Of a DNA stretch of 64,000 bases, positions 27,857-36,982 are shown piece by piece. The number at the start of each line of letters is the position of its first letter. Within the stretch, counting starts at the first letter, position 1. The DNA is taken from assembly GCF_000519205.1 (NCBI RefSeq), contig NZ_KI912600.1, positions 1-64,000 of the forward strand, read 5' to 3'. A program made the position numbers and the translations under genes. Below the pieces are notes generated by a model. The model was not told where the DNA came from, searched no databases, and saw only the letters and a program-made list of their open reading frames with translations. This DNA comes from Amycolatopsis taiwanensis DSM 45107. GTDB taxonomy: Bacteria > Actinomycetota > Actinomycetes > Mycobacteriales > Pseudonocardiaceae.

Positions 27857-29197
27857 TCACCGCCATCCGGCTGCTTCCCGGCTTCTGAATGCCTTGGCCG
27901 TTCGCTCCGCCAATTCATCCAGCTGTGCGGATCTCTGGACGCCGATCGGCTCCGGTACGCGCAGTCGCTTCGCAGCTTCGGGCAGCCAGGCGAGGTCGTG
28001 TTCGAAACGCGCGCGGGCGTCGGCGAATTCGTGTCCACTTCCGACTCGTTCACCGGCCCGCATGACCGGTACCAGGAGCGGCAAGGAATCGTGGGGTGCC
28101 TGCTCGGCGCGCCGGGTGAGTACGTCCGGGCCCGCGGATCCGTTACGGTAAACCTGTTTCGCGCCCGGGAGGGTGGCCTTGCCCGGTGACGTTTTCATGA
28201 CCGGCCTGCCCGCGTACTCGACGAGTTTGTAGGCGGTGTCCAGCGATGGCGCGTCCGCGGAGACGCCCATCTTCGTGCCGACTCCGTAGGAATCGATCGG
28301 TGCGCCTGCCCTGACCAGGCGCAAGATCGCGTGCTCGTCGAGCCCGCCGCTGGCCATGATGCGCGCCTCGGGCAGGCCCGCGTCGTCCAGGATCTTTCGG
28401 GTCACGCGGGAGAGCGCGTCGAGATCACCGGAATCGAGCCGCACGCCGACCCGCGCGCTAGGCAGATGCAGCGTCTTCGCGAGGTCAGCCGCCGTGCGCA
28501 CACCGTTGACCGTGTCGTAGGTGTCGACGAGGAACACCGTCGCGTCGGGGAAATCTTCGGCGAACGCCCGAAATGCCGCGCGTTCGCTGGGGAACGCCTC
28601 CACGTAGGAATGCGCCATCGTGCCCACCGGGCGCAATCCGAACCGGCTCGCGGCCGCCACATGGCTCGTTCCCGCGAACCCCACCATCGCCGAAACCCGC
28701 GCGGCCGCGAAGGCGGCATGCACGCCATGCGTGCGACGGGCCGAGAAATCCACCAGCTCGGCCCCGTCCGCGGCGATTCGGCAGCGGGCCGCCTTGGTCG
28801 CCACCGCGGTCTGGAAGGTCAGGAAGTTCAGCAACGTCGTTTCCACCAACTGTGACTGCGGCAAGGATGCGGTCACCTCGATCAGCGGCTCGTTCGCGAA
28901 CACCACATGCCCTTCCGGAACCGCCCAGACGTCGCCCTCGAAACACAGCCGCGCCAAGGCTTCCAGATCGCGCTCTCCCAGCTCGAGTTCCTCACGCAGA
29001 TAGTCCAGTTCGTCGTCGTCGAAATGGAACCGGGCCAGGAAGTCGAGGCAGTCGGCGAGCCCGGCACACACCAGGAATCCCCGGTCGTGCGGCAGGTCAC
29101 GGGCGAACAGGCTGAACGTGGCGGGCTCGGTCATCCCGCGTCGCAGGTAGCTGACCGCCATCCGGATCTCGTACAGATCGGTATGCAGGGCTGTCAT
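27857..29197 (-). CDS. pncB: Nicotinate phosphoribosyltransferase
   Basis: A protein of 446 residues. It opens with TALHTDLYEIRMAVSYLRRG, and has DFSARRTHG near 150, VGFAGTSHVAAASRFG, then GTMAHSYVEAFPSE. The TIM-barrel active site strands are VGVRLDSGDL and IMASGGLDEHAI, followed by YGVGTKMGVSADAPSLD. It condenses nicotinate with PRPP to nicotinate mononucleotide in NAD salvage. The paralogue pncB2 of Mycobacterium tuberculosis belongs to the DosR regulon (established knowledge), which matches the neighbours here. A DosR-like site lies about 190 bases upstream. Confidence 0.93.
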   Translation of the reverse strand: MTALHTDLYEIRMAVSYLRRGMTEPATFSLFARDLPHDRGFLVCAGLADCLDFLARFHFDDDELDYLREELELGERDLEALARLCFEGDVWAVPEGHVVFANEPLIEVTASLPQSQLVETTLLNFLTFQTAVATKAARCRIAADGAELVDFSARRTHGVHAAFAAARVSAMVGFAGTSHVAAASRFGLRPVGTMAHSYVEAFPSERAAFRAFAEDFPDATVFLVDTYDTVNGVRTAADLAKTLHLPSARVGVRLDSGDLDALSRVTRKILDDAGLPEARIMASGGLDEHAILRLVRAGAPIDSYGVGTKMGVSADAPSLDTAYKLVEYAGRPVMKTSPGKATLPGAKQVYRNGSAGPDVLTRRAEQAPHDSLPLLVPVMRAGERVGSGHEFADARARFEHDLAWLPEAAKRLRVPEPIGVQRSAQLDELAERTAKAFRSREAAGWR

Positions 29198-29385
29198 CTT
29201 CTCAGTTCCCGTTGGCGTCTCCCCGGCGGATGCTCAGCCGTCGAGATGTGCCTTCTCAATAATCGACGCGACAAGGCTTCTCGTGCATCGAGCCTCCTTC
29301 CCGAGCCATCTGGTCGACGAGACCTGTCGAACTGACGCTATCGATCGCGCGTGGCCGGGTCGTGGGCTGGCCGACCCGGATTCCA

Positions 29386-29399
29386 CGGACTTTGGCCAT
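29386..29399. promoter_or_regulatory. Weak DosR-like box CGGAC-TTTG-GCCAT upstream of pncB
   Basis: The left arm and the T-rich centre match the DosR box and the right arm is poor. It is about 190 bases upstream of the pncB start on the other strand. Confidence 0.25.
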
Positions 29400-29453
29400 C
29401 CCGTGCGGTTACCTACAGCCCTCCATTGAGGGGACTCCGATGGAGGATCGTCG

Positions 29454-29545
29454 CGGGCCTCACCGGCGACATCGCCCGCCGGGACCCCGACGGCTACTGC
29501 TGGTTCATCGGCCGGGCGGACGACGTCATCGAATCCGCCGCATGA
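29454..29545 (+). pseudogene. Fragment of an AMP-forming acyl-CoA synthetase
   Basis: About 30 codons encode GDIARRDPDGYCWFIGRADDVI, the highly conserved hinge region of acetyl-/acyl-CoA synthetases (GDxxxRDxDGYxWFxGRxDDVI), then a stop. Nothing homologous is readable on either side: upstream lacks the adenylate-binding core and downstream lacks the C-terminal lysine domain. It is a decayed remnant of a roughly 550-residue gene and not a functional CDS. Confidence 0.6.
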
Positions 29546-29624
29546 ACCCGGCCGCGCTGTGGCGCGCTGGTCGTGTTCCGTCGTCCACTGTCCGATGTGG
29601 AGCGACGCGCTGTTCGGTTTCCTG

Positions 29625-31181
29625 TCAGTTGGGCAAGGTTGGCAGGAAGGTCGGCGGACGGCGGGCGGCGGCGATGTTCTCGAAGGCCTGGGCCAGCGCC
29701 AGTAGCTTCCCATCGGCGAATTTGCCTGCCATGAAGGACATCCCGATCGGCAGCGGCCCGGAGAACCCGGCCGGGACCGTGACGTCGGGGTAGCCGGCCA
29801 CCGCGGCCGGGGTGGAGGAACCCACCGAGACCTGGTCACCGGCGACGTAGTCGGTCTTCCACGCGGGCCCGTTGGTGGGTGCGACGATGGCGTCCAGATG
29901 ATCGGCCGCCAGCGTCTGGTCGATGGACCTGCGAGCCAGGCTGGTCGCGGTGGCACGCTGCTGCTGGTAGGTGGGATCGGTCAGCGGCGGCGCCGCCAGC
30001 GCCTGCTCGAAAAGTTCCTGGCCGAACTTCGACAGCTCGACCAGATCCTGCTGGTTGAACCGGATCAGCCCCGCCAGATCGTGCGGAACGCCGGGCCGGG
30101 TGGCGAGATAGGCATCGATGTCGTGGTGGAACTCGGCCAGCAGCGCCGGTGTCTCGGCCGCGCCGATCTGGTCCTGGAAGGGCAGGTCCACCTCGACCAC
30201 GGTGGCCCCTGCTTCGGTAAGCGTGTCTACTGTGGACTGGACGACCTTGTCCACGGCGGGGTCGAGGCCGAGCATCCGCCACACCCCGATCCGCTTGCCG
30301 CGCAGGCCGTCCCGGTCGACCGCGGCGCCCGCCGGCACCGGCGCACCGCTGAGCGCGGCCAGCGTGATGTCCAGGTCCACCACATGCCGTGCGATCGGCC
30401 CGGCGGTGTCCTGTTCGGCGGAGATCGGCACGACCCCCTGCCCGCTGATCAGGCCGAGCGTCGGTTTGATCCCGGCCACCCCGTTCGCGCCCGAAGGGCA
30501 CACGATCGAGCCGTCCGTCTCGGTGCCTATCGCCACCTGGGCCAGTGACGCGGCCACCGCCGCCCCGGAGCCCGACGAGGAACCGCACGGGTTCCGGTCC
30601 AGCACATAGGGGTTGTTGGTCTGCCCACCGACGCCGGACCAGCCGGATGTCGAGTGGGTGGAGCGGAAGTTGGCCCACTCCGACAGGTTGGTCTTGCCCA
30701 GCAACACCGCGCCGGATGCACGCAGGTGCGATACCAGCACCGCGTCGCTGGAAGGCGGCTGCGGCAGCAGCGCGCGAGAACCCGCCGTGGTCGGCATCGC
30801 CGCGGTGTCGATGTTGTCCTTGAGCAACACCGGAATTCCGTCGAGCGGGCCGAGCGACTGGTGTTTGCGCCGCCGCACGTCGCTTGCGGCCGCCTGCGCG
30901 ACCGCAGTCTTGTCGACGAACAACACCGAGTGCAGCAGCGGGTCGACGGTGCGAATGCGATCGAGGTATTTATTGGTCAGCTGGACCGAGGTCAGCCGCC
31001 CCTGGTCCATCAATCGCTGCAAATCGGGAATGGTCGCGGTATCGAGGTTCACCGTCGCCGGCCAGGCGTTCTCGCCGGCGACGGGGGTGGCTGGTGCGGC
31101 CATCGCGGTGGCCGGCACGGTCCCGGCTACCGCTACGACAGTGAAAGCGAGCCCGAACAGGGCGAGACGGCGTTTTCTCAC
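29625..31181 (-). CDS. Secreted amidase-signature hydrolase
   Basis: A protein of 518 residues. A clear signal peptide (VRKRRLALFGLAFTVVAVAG, cleavage near AMA-AP) is followed by an amidase-signature domain. The catalytic Lys lies in PVLLKDNID, the Gly/Ser-rich segment is GSSSGSGAAVAAS, the nucleophile Ser in IGTETDGSIVCPSG, and VAGIKPTLGLISG follows. Secreted members hydrolyse peptide amides or other amides outside the cell. GTG 31181 puts the signal peptide at the N-terminus; a start at 31241 would add a charged 20-residue extension. It stands alone between a decayed ligase and an aminotransferase. Confidence 0.88.
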   Translation of the reverse strand: MRKRRLALFGLAFTVVAVAGTVPATAMAAPATPVAGENAWPATVNLDTATIPDLQRLMDQGRLTSVQLTNKYLDRIRTVDPLLHSVLFVDKTAVAQAAASDVRRRKHQSLGPLDGIPVLLKDNIDTAAMPTTAGSRALLPQPPSSDAVLVSHLRASGAVLLGKTNLSEWANFRSTHSTSGWSGVGGQTNNPYVLDRNPCGSSSGSGAAVAASLAQVAIGTETDGSIVCPSGANGVAGIKPTLGLISGQGVVPISAEQDTAGPIARHVVDLDITLAALSGAPVPAGAAVDRDGLRGKRIGVWRMLGLDPAVDKVVQSTVDTLTEAGATVVEVDLPFQDQIGAAETPALLAEFHHDIDAYLATRPGVPHDLAGLIRFNQQDLVELSKFGQELFEQALAAPPLTDPTYQQQRATATSLARRSIDQTLAADHLDAIVAPTNGPAWKTDYVAGDQVSVGSSTPAAVAGYPDVTVPAGFSGPLPIGMSFMAGKFADGKLLALAQAFENIAAARRPPTFLPTLPN

Positions 31182-31330
31182 GGGCCCAGCACACTCGCGT
31201 ATATCCGCCCCGTCAACCGCCGTTCGTCGGTCAGTCCCCACCGGGCTCTATCTTGCTTGGCGACCTATTTCATCCTTGAAGCGAAATTCGGCCCCAAATC
31301 CTGATGACAGGATTTTCCGCGTCCCCGCCG

Positions 31331-32437
31331 CTAGGACTCTTGACAGGCCTGCCTAAGGTTTTGGACCAACTCGCGGAGCACTTGCTCGTCCGAGCCGAAT
31401 GTGAGGCGGACATGCGTGTCGGGGGCGTGCATGTCAGCGCCGCGTACAGTCGCGATGCCATTCCGCAGAAGTGCGCGGTCGATGGCGGCCGGCGTGTCGC
31501 CGAGACGGGAGCAGTCAACGAGTAGGAAGGCGCCGGCCGCGGGTCGCACGGGCTCGGTGAGGCCGATCGCGGCGATGCCGTCGCATACGAGGTCGCGCTT
31601 CGCCTGGTAGGTGGAAAGCGCCTGGTCGAGCCAATCGCGAGGCCCGGTGAGGGCGGCGACCGCGGCCCGTTGCGGAACCACTCCGCAGCACACCGCCTCC
31701 CACTGGAAACGGCGCTCGATCGCGTCGAGGATCTGCGGCGGCGCCAGGACGTAGCCGAGCCGCCAGCTCGCGAGCGCGTAGTACTTGCTGAGGCTGGTGA
31801 CGGTGACCAGGTGCGGCCAGCGATCCGCGAGGGCCTCCACCGGGTGGTACTGACGACCGTCGAACGTGAAGTGCTGCCATGAGTCGTCGGAAATGACGAG
31901 TAGCCCGTGGCGCGCGGCGATCTCGACGACGGCCGTGACGGTCGCGGCGTCGGGCAGGTAGCCCGTCGGGTTGTTCGGGTTGCACAGGAGTATGGCGCGG
32001 CTGTGAGGCGTGACGGCGACCTCGATGCCGGCGAGGTCGAGTGCCCAGCCATCGCCCTCGCGGGACGGGACGTAGGCGGGGGTCGCGCCGGCCTCACGGA
32101 TGGCACCGTCGAAGAAGTACGTGGGGGTCGGCACGATCACCTCGTCGCCTCGAGCGAGCACCGTGCGCAATACGAGGGAGAGGCCTTGCATCGCACCGTG
32201 GGTGATCAGGAGGCGGCGCTCGGGATCGATGCGCAAGCCGTGCTCGCGCTCCAGTTCGGCGGCGATCACCGCCCGGAGTTCAGGGAGGCCGCGGCTGTCA
32301 CGCGGGTCGGGCTGGTCCATTGCCTGCGCGACCGCCCGCCTCACGTGCTCGGGCATGGGAAGGATCGGGGCTCCTACGAGCGGAAGGATCCGCACGCCCT
32401 CGCGTGCGCTCCGCGCCGCGCGGTCGCGCGTGCTCAT
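31331..32437 (-). CDS. PLP-dependent aminotransferase, class I/II
   Basis: A fold-type I aminotransferase. It has ITHGAMQGLSLVLRTVL (cofactor phosphate loop), the LCNPNNPTGY motif, DDSWQHFTFDG, the PLP lysine in SLSKYYALASWRLGY, and a substrate-binding Arg in the C-terminal HVRLTFGS. ATG 32437 gives 368 residues with a normal N-terminus (MSTRDRAARSAREGVRILPL). ATG 32503 and GTG 32521 would add up to 28 residues, and none has a clear ribosome binding site. It is divergent from the GntR regulator. The 13-base word at 32524 in the shared promoter recurs in front of the hydantoinase operon, so it probably serves the same pathway. Confidence 0.85.
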   Translation of the reverse strand: MSTRDRAARSAREGVRILPLVGAPILPMPEHVRRAVAQAMDQPDPRDSRGLPELRAVIAAELEREHGLRIDPERRLLITHGAMQGLSLVLRTVLARGDEVIVPTPTYFFDGAIREAGATPAYVPSREGDGWALDLAGIEVAVTPHSRAILLCNPNNPTGYLPDAATVTAVVEIAARHGLLVISDDSWQHFTFDGRQYHPVEALADRWPHLVTVTSLSKYYALASWRLGYVLAPPQILDAIERRFQWEAVCCGVVPQRAAVAALTGPRDWLDQALSTYQAKRDLVCDGIAAIGLTEPVRPAAGAFLLVDCSRLGDTPAAIDRALLRNGIATVRGADMHAPDTHVRLTFGSDEQVLRELVQNLRQACQES

Positions 32438-32523
32438 CGCGCCCAGAGCCGGGAGGTCGTTCGAGGCGGGGAGGACCCAAGAATTCGAGGTGCATCGCGG
32501 CATGGGAAAAGCATGCCACACTG

Positions 32524-32552
32524 AGATATCAGCAACAAGGATTAGTATCTCT
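32524..32552. promoter_or_regulatory. GntR operator candidate between aminotransferase and regulator
   Basis: AGATATCAGCAAC (32524-32536) is identical to 42774-42786. The site also carries GAGATA (32523-32528) and TATCTC (32547-32552) as an inverted repeat. It lies in an AT-rich divergent promoter region next to the GntR gene. Confidence 0.6.
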
Positions 32553-32610
32553 TAGCCTTCTAATTCGAGTGTTCTGCTGTATCAACGCTTTGCGTTGGTA
32601 TCCTGACGGG

Positions 32611-33384
32611 GTGTCAGATATCCATAGCGTGGTCACAGGCACGCCGCATATCCCCGCGCTGCTGTTGGTCGGCAAGGACGAGACCGGTCTCGACCGCACC
32701 AGCCAGGCCTACCGGGCGATCAGGCGCCAGATCATCGACCTGACGCTACCGCCCGGCAGCAGCTTCACCGAGACATCGCTCGCGCAGCAATGGCGCATCA
32801 GCAAGACGCCGGTGCGCGAGGCGCTCGCGCGGTTGAGGCGCGACGGGCTCGTGACCGCGCTTCCGCGCGCGGGCTACATCGTCAGCCCGGTCACGCTCCA
32901 GGACACCGACGATCTCTGCGCCTTGCGGACGCTCCTGTCCGGTGAGGCGGCCGCCGCCGCGGCGCGCCTTGGCGTCACGGCGGCGGCGCTCGAGCGGCTC
33001 GAAGTACTGTCCAAGGTGCCTTTCGCGCTCGCAGCGGGCGAAGTGGAACAAGAGGAGTCGCTGCAGGCTGGGATCGAGTTCGAGGGCATCATCGCCAACC
33101 TCAGCGGCAACAACCGTCTCGGCAAGGCGATCGTCGACGTGCTCGACGAACTGGAGCGGGTTCTGCGGATGGCCGCGTTGATCGCTCCAGACATCGCGAG
33201 CCCGCCCGGAGAACTCGAGACCATCTTCGAGCGACTGCGCGCCCGGGATGCGGATGGCACCCAGGACGCGATGCGCACGCGGTGCGAGCGCGTGCGTCGC
33301 GACGTGCTCCAGGTTCTGGCGAAGAGCACATCCGTGAGCAGGGCACACATCGAACTGCCTGCGGCGTCACTCCCGCCCAGTTAG
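32611..33384 (+). CDS. GntR-family regulator (FadR/FCD subfamily)
   Basis: A protein of 257 residues. The winged helix N-terminus (about 30-95) includes AYRAIRRQIIDLTLPPGSSF, SLAQQWRISKTPVREALARL and RAGYIVSPV. The C-terminal FCD ligand domain (DTDDLCALRTLL, FEGIIANLSGNN) follows. FCD regulators respond to small organic acids or amino acid derivatives. GTG 32611 is the likely start and the ribosome binding site is weak. It is divergent from the aminotransferase and converges on the mmsA end of the hydantoinase operon. The shared 13-base word suggests that it controls both. Confidence 0.9.
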   Translation: MSDIHSVVTGTPHIPALLLVGKDETGLDRTSQAYRAIRRQIIDLTLPPGSSFTETSLAQQWRISKTPVREALARLRRDGLVTALPRAGYIVSPVTLQDTDDLCALRTLLSGEAAAAAARLGVTAAALERLEVLSKVPFALAAGEVEQEESLQAGIEFEGIIANLSGNNRLGKAIVDVLDELERVLRMAALIAPDIASPPGELETIFERLRARDADGTQDAMRTRCERVRRDVLQVLAKSTSVSRAHIELPAASLPPS

Positions 33385-33394
33385 CGCCGCCACA

Positions 33395-33445
33395 CCGGAA
33401 AGTCCCCCGGATCCGGCGTGATGCGGTCCGGGGGACGCCTTCCGG
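33395..33445. terminator. Long bidirectional hairpin between GntR gene and mmsA
   Basis: GTCCCCCGGA (33402-33411) pairs with TCCGGGGGAC (33427-33436), and the outer CCGGAA (33395-33400) pairs with TTCCGG (33440-33445). It ends immediately before the mmsA stop and lies 10 bases past the GntR stop, so it serves both convergent units. Confidence 0.7.
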
Positions 33446-34960
33446 TCAGACGGCCGTCGGGAAGTGCAGGTGGCTGCGGTGGTGCGGGCCGCCCTTGGTC
33501 TCCTCGGGCCAGCGACTGGTGACGGCCTTCGCGCGCGTGTAGAAGGCGACGCCCTCGGGTCCGTGGATGTGATGGGCGCCGAACAGCGACTGCTTCCAGC
33601 CGCCGAACGAGTAGAACGCCATGGGCACCGGGATCGGGACGTTGATGCCGATCATCCCGACCTGCACAGCGCGCTGGAAGCGGCGGGCCGCCTGGCCGCT
33701 GGAGGTGAAGATCGCCGTGCCGTTGGCCCAGCTGTTGTCGTTGATGAGGTCGATCGCTTCCTCGAGCGAATCGACGCGCACGACAACGAGCACCGGGCCG
33801 AAGATCTCGTCACGGTAGACGTCCATCTCGGGCGTTACGTGGTCGAACAACGTCGGACCGACGAAGAAGCCCTTGCCCTGGATGTCGAGTTCGCGCCCGT
33901 CGACCACGAGTTCGGCGCCCGCGTCGACGCCGGAACCGATGTAGGCCCTGACCCGCTCGAGCGCCTCCAGCGACACGACCGGGCCCATCTCGGACCCGGC
34001 CTCCAGCCCGGGCCCCACCTTGATCGCCTGCGCCTTCTCGCGCACGAGCTTGACGAGTGGTTCGGCCACGTCGCCGACCGCGACGGCGACCGAGATCGCC
34101 ATACAGCGCTGCCCCGCCGAGCCGTACCCGGCCGCGATCAGATGGTCGGCGGCGTGGTCGAGGTCGGCATCGGGCAGCACGACGGCGTGGTTCTTGGCGC
34201 CACCGAGCGCCTGCACGCGCTTGCCGCTCGCGGTCCCGCGCTCGTGGACGTATTGCGCGATCGGCGTCGAGCCGACGAACGACACCGCCGCGATGTCCGG
34301 GTGGTCGAGGATCGCATCGACCGCGACCTTGTCGCCGTGGACGACATTGAAGACACCATCGGGCAGGCCGGCTTCGGCGTAGAGCTCGGCGACGAAGTTG
34401 GACGCCGACGGGTCGCGCTCGGAGGGCTTGAGCACGAACGTGTTGCCGGTCGCGATCGCGATCGGGTGCATCCACATCGGGACCATCGCGGGGAAGTTGA
34501 ACGGCGTGATCCCGGCGCAAACGCCGAGTGGCTGGCGAAACGAGAACAGGTCGACATCGGTCGACACCTGGTCGGAGTATTCGCCCTTGAGCAGATGCGG
34601 AATACCGCAGGCGAAGTCGATCACCTCCAGGCCGCGGATGAGTTCGCCCTTGGCGTCCTCGAGGACCTTGCCGTGCTCGGCGGAGACGATCCGTGCGAGG
34701 TCGTCGAGGTGCTTCTCGACGAGGTTGCGAAAGGCGAACATCAACCGCGACCGGCGCATGACGGAGGTGTCCGCCCAGTCCGGCAGGGCGGCGCGCGCCG
34801 CCTGCACCGCGGCGTCGACGTCGGCGGGCTCGGCCAGTAGCACGTTGGCCTGGCGCTCGCCTGTTGCGGGATTCCACACCGGGGCGGTGCGCCTCGACTC
34901 GCCGGTGGTCTCGCGGCCGTTGATTCGGTGCTGGACCGTTCTGATTTTCCCTGTGCTCAC
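33446..34960 (-). CDS. mmsA: CoA-acylating methylmalonate-semialdehyde dehydrogenase
   Basis: A protein of 504 residues, the usual MMSDH length. It has [14 protein letters not shown] and [10 protein letters not shown], the MMSDH-type [17 protein letters not shown] in place of the ordinary ELGG glutamate motif, and catalytic Cys in [11 protein letters not shown]. The C-terminal [10 protein letters not shown] follows. The loss of the general-base Glu is characteristic of the CoA-dependent subgroup, which converts methylmalonate or malonate semialdehyde to propionyl- or acetyl-CoA and CO2. GTG 34960 with AAGGTG upstream is preferred; GTG 34972 is possible. It is the last gene of the seven-gene operon. 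Confidence 0.93.
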   Translation of the reverse strand: MSTGKIRTVQHRINGRETTGESRRTAPVWNPATGERQANVLLAEPADVDAAVQAARAALPDWADTSVMRRSRLMFAFRNLVEKHLDDLARIVSAEHGKVLEDAKGELIRGLEVIDFACGIPHLLKGEYSDQVSTDVDLFSFRQPLGVCAGITPFNFPAMVPMWMHPIAIATGNTFVLKPSERDPSASNFVAELYAEAGLPDGVFNVVHGDKVAVDAILDHPDIAAVSFVGSTPIAQYVHERGTASGKRVQALGGAKNHAVVLPDADLDHAADHLIAAGYGSAGQRCMAISVAVAVGDVAEPLVKLVREKAQAIKVGPGLEAGSEMGPVVSLEALERVRAYIGSGVDAGAELVVDGRELDIQGKGFFVGPTLFDHVTPEMDVYRDEIFGPVLVVVRVDSLEEAIDLINDNSWANGTAIFTSSGQAARRFQRAVQVGMIGINVPIPVPMAFYSFGGWKQSLFGAHHIHGPEGVAFYTRAKAVTSRWPEETKGGPHHRSHLHFPTAV

Positions 34961-35012
34961 GGAAAAGCTCACCTTCTCGTGGGGTTTTCGGTTCTGGCGG
35001 CGGTGTTTCGCG

Positions 35013-35801
35013 TCAGACGATCAGGTCGCCGCCGTTGATGTCGACGGCCGCACCCGTGATGTAGGCCGCGCGGTCGGAGGCCAGGAACGCGACGAGCTCG
35101 GCGACCTCCCAGGGCTGCCCCACGCGGGGCACCGGGAACGACCGGGTAGCGCGTTCGAGCGCCGCTTCCGGCAGCAGGCCGCGGGCCATCGGCGTGTCGA
35201 TGAGGCCCGGGCAGACGGCGTTCACCGTGACCCCGTCGGGCCCGTAGGCCTTCGCCAAGTGCCGGGTGAGCCCGAGGACGCCGTGCTTCGCCGTCGTGTA
35301 GTGCGCGCCGCCGGCGGTGCTGATGGTTTTGCCCGCGGTGGAGGAAAAGTTGACGATGCAGCCCCAGCGGCCGTCGCGCATCGCGGGAAGCGCTCGCTGA
35401 CAGCACAGGAATGTCCCATGCACGCTGACCGCGAGCACGCGGTTCCACTCGGCCTCGGTGATGTCCTCGAACGCGGTCGGCGGTGCGATGCCCGCGGCGT
35501 TGACCAGGATGTCGAGGCGCCCTCCCGGCAGCGAGGCGAACGCACGGTCGACCTGGCCTGCGTCCGTGACATCCACCGCGACCGAGGAGACGCGGTCCTC
35601 CCCCATCGACAGCGTGGCCGCCAGCTCGCAGGGATCGGGCGCGGCGAGATCGAACACCGCGACGGTCGCTCCCCGGCAGGCCAGGGCATGCACGACAGCC
35701 AGGCCCATGCCGCTCGCGCCACCGGTCACGACCGCTACCCGGCCCTCCAGTTCACGGCTGTCGGCGCTCATGGGCGCCCGGAACCCCTCGGCGGTGCTCA
35801 C
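35013..35801 (-). CDS. Short-chain dehydrogenase/reductase
   Basis: A classical SDR of 262 residues. It has [12 protein letters not shown] (cofactor loop), [13 protein letters not shown], the catalytic Ser in IVNFSSTAG, the YTTAK catalytic Tyr and Lys, then [12 protein letters not shown]. It oxidises or reduces a hydroxyl/carbonyl group with NAD(P). GTG 35801 overlaps the stop of the upstream AKB ligase gene by four bases; Met11 (35771) is an alternative. Its neighbours suggest oxidation of a hydroxy acid or of a 3-hydroxy amino acid intermediate before the MmsA step. Confidence 0.9.
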   Translation of the reverse strand: MSTAEGFRAPMSADSRELEGRVAVVTGGASGMGLAVVHALACRGATVAVFDLAAPDPCELAATLSMGEDRVSSVAVDVTDAGQVDRAFASLPGGRLDILVNAAGIAPPTAFEDITEAEWNRVLAVSVHGTFLCCQRALPAMRDGRWGCIVNFSSTAGKTISTAGGAHYTTAKHGVLGLTRHLAKAYGPDGVTVNAVCPGLIDTPMARGLLPEAALERATRSFPVPRVGQPWEVAELVAFLASDRAAYITGAAVDINGGDLIV

Positions 35802-36982
35802 GAGCCCGCCAAAACGGTGCGCACGCGCCCGAAGGCGGCCGCCGCGCGTTCGAGGTGCTCGGCCGTGTGCGACGCCGAGACCTGCACCCGGATCCGCTCC
35901 TCACCGGCCGGGACGACCGGATGCGAAAGCGCGAAAACGAGAACGCCCTCCCGGCGCAGCGCCGCGGCCACGTCACGGGCCAGCGTGCCGCCGCGCAACA
36001 TCACGGGAATGATCGGGTGCTCGCCGGGCAGCACCTCGTAGCCGAGGTCGCGCAGCTCCCCACGGAGCCAGGAAGTGTTGGCAGCCAAGCGTTCCCGTAG
36101 CTCGGGACGACCCCGTGCGATGCGGATCGCGGTCAGCGCCGCCACGGCCAGCGCGGGAACCATCGCGTTGGTGAAGATGTAGGGACGCGACACCTGACGC
36201 AGCGTCTCCACGACCGCACGGGATCCGGCCACGAAGCCGCCGGCCCCGCCGCCCAGCGCCTTCCCGAGCGTCCCCGTCAGCACGTCGATGCGGCCTTTCA
36301 GCCCGAAGTGCTCGGCGGTGCCCGCACCGGTCGCGCCCAGCACACCCGTGGCGTGCGAGTCGTCGACCAGCAGCGCCGCGTCGTAGCGCCGCGCGAGTTC
36401 GGAAACCTGGGGCAGCGCAACGACGTCGCCATCCATGCTGAAGACGCCGTCGGTGACGATCAGCCGGTGCCGGGCCTCCACGCTGTCGGCGAGGCAACGT
36501 TCGAGCTCGTCGAGGTCCGCGTGGGCGAAGACGCGCCGCCGGGCCTGCGCCAGACGGATGCCGTCGATCAGGCTGGCGTGGTTGAGCGCGTCGCTGAGGA
36601 TTACGTCATCCGGGCCGAGCAGGGCGTCGAAGACGCCGAGATTCGCGTCGAAGCACGAGCTGTAAAGCACGGCGTCCTCGGCTCCGACCAGCTCGGCAAT
36701 GCCTGCTTCGAGTTCACTGTGGACTGTCCGCGTGCCGCAGAGTACCCGGCCGGCTGCCACCCCGAGCCCCAGGTCCCGCAACGCTTCCTGAGCCGAGTCG
36801 AGGACTTCCGGGTCGCCGGCGAGCCCCAGGTAGTCGTTGGAGGCGAAGTTCACGAGCGGCTCGCCGCCCACCCCGAGTGTCGGCCCCTGTGCGCCCGAGA
36901 CCACGAGGTCGCGGCGCAGCCCGGCGGTGGCCCGGCGTTGCTCGAGTTCGGCGCGGAGCCGATCCAGCAAAGTGGCGTTCAC
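35798..36982 (-). CDS. kbl: 2-amino-3-ketobutyrate CoA ligase/AONS-type acyltransferase
   Basis: An alpha-oxoamine synthase of 394 residues. It has VNFASNDYLGLAGDP, GTRTVHSELE, LNHASLIDGIR, DGVFSMDGDV, DDSHATGVLG and the PLP lysine in TLGKALGGGAGGF. The sequence is nearest to glycine C-acetyltransferase (Kbl), which cleaves 2-amino-3-oxobutyrate with CoA to glycine and acetyl-CoA. An 8-amino-7-oxononanoate synthase role is less likely because no biotin genes are nearby. GTG 36982 overlaps the isochorismatase-fold gene stop by four bases. Its place beside an SDR recalls the threonine dehydrogenase/KBL pair. Confidence 0.85.
   Translation of the reverse strand: MNATLLDRLRAELEQRRATAGLRRDLVVSGAQGPTLGVGGEPLVNFASNDYLGLAGDPEVLDSAQEALRDLGLGVAAGRVLCGTRTVHSELEAGIAELVGAEDAVLYSSCFDANLGVFDALLGPDDVILSDALNHASLIDGIRLAQARRRVFAHADLDELERCLADSVEARHRLIVTDGVFSMDGDVVALPQVSELARRYDAALLVDDSHATGVLGATGAGTAEHFGLKGRIDVLTGTLGKALGGGAGGFVAGSRAVVETLRQVSRPYIFTNAMVPALAVAALTAIRIARGRPELRERLAANTSWLRGELRDLGYEVLPGEHPIIPVMLRGGTLARDVAAALRREGVLVFALSHPVVPAGEERIRVQVSASHTAEHLERAAAAFGRVRTVLAGS

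Larger units (their letters stand above)
29198..29624. other. 427-bp region with a ligase remnant and a DosR-like site
   Basis: No intact gene is present. It holds the upstream region of pncB, a DosR-like site at 29386-29399 and a fragment of an AMP-forming CoA ligase at about 29454-29545. Confidence 0.5.

Noticed and set aside
35798-36982. BioF of biotin synthesis
   Set aside because: The family is shared, but no bio genes are nearby and an SDR plus MmsA follow, which fits a Kbl-type catabolic role better.
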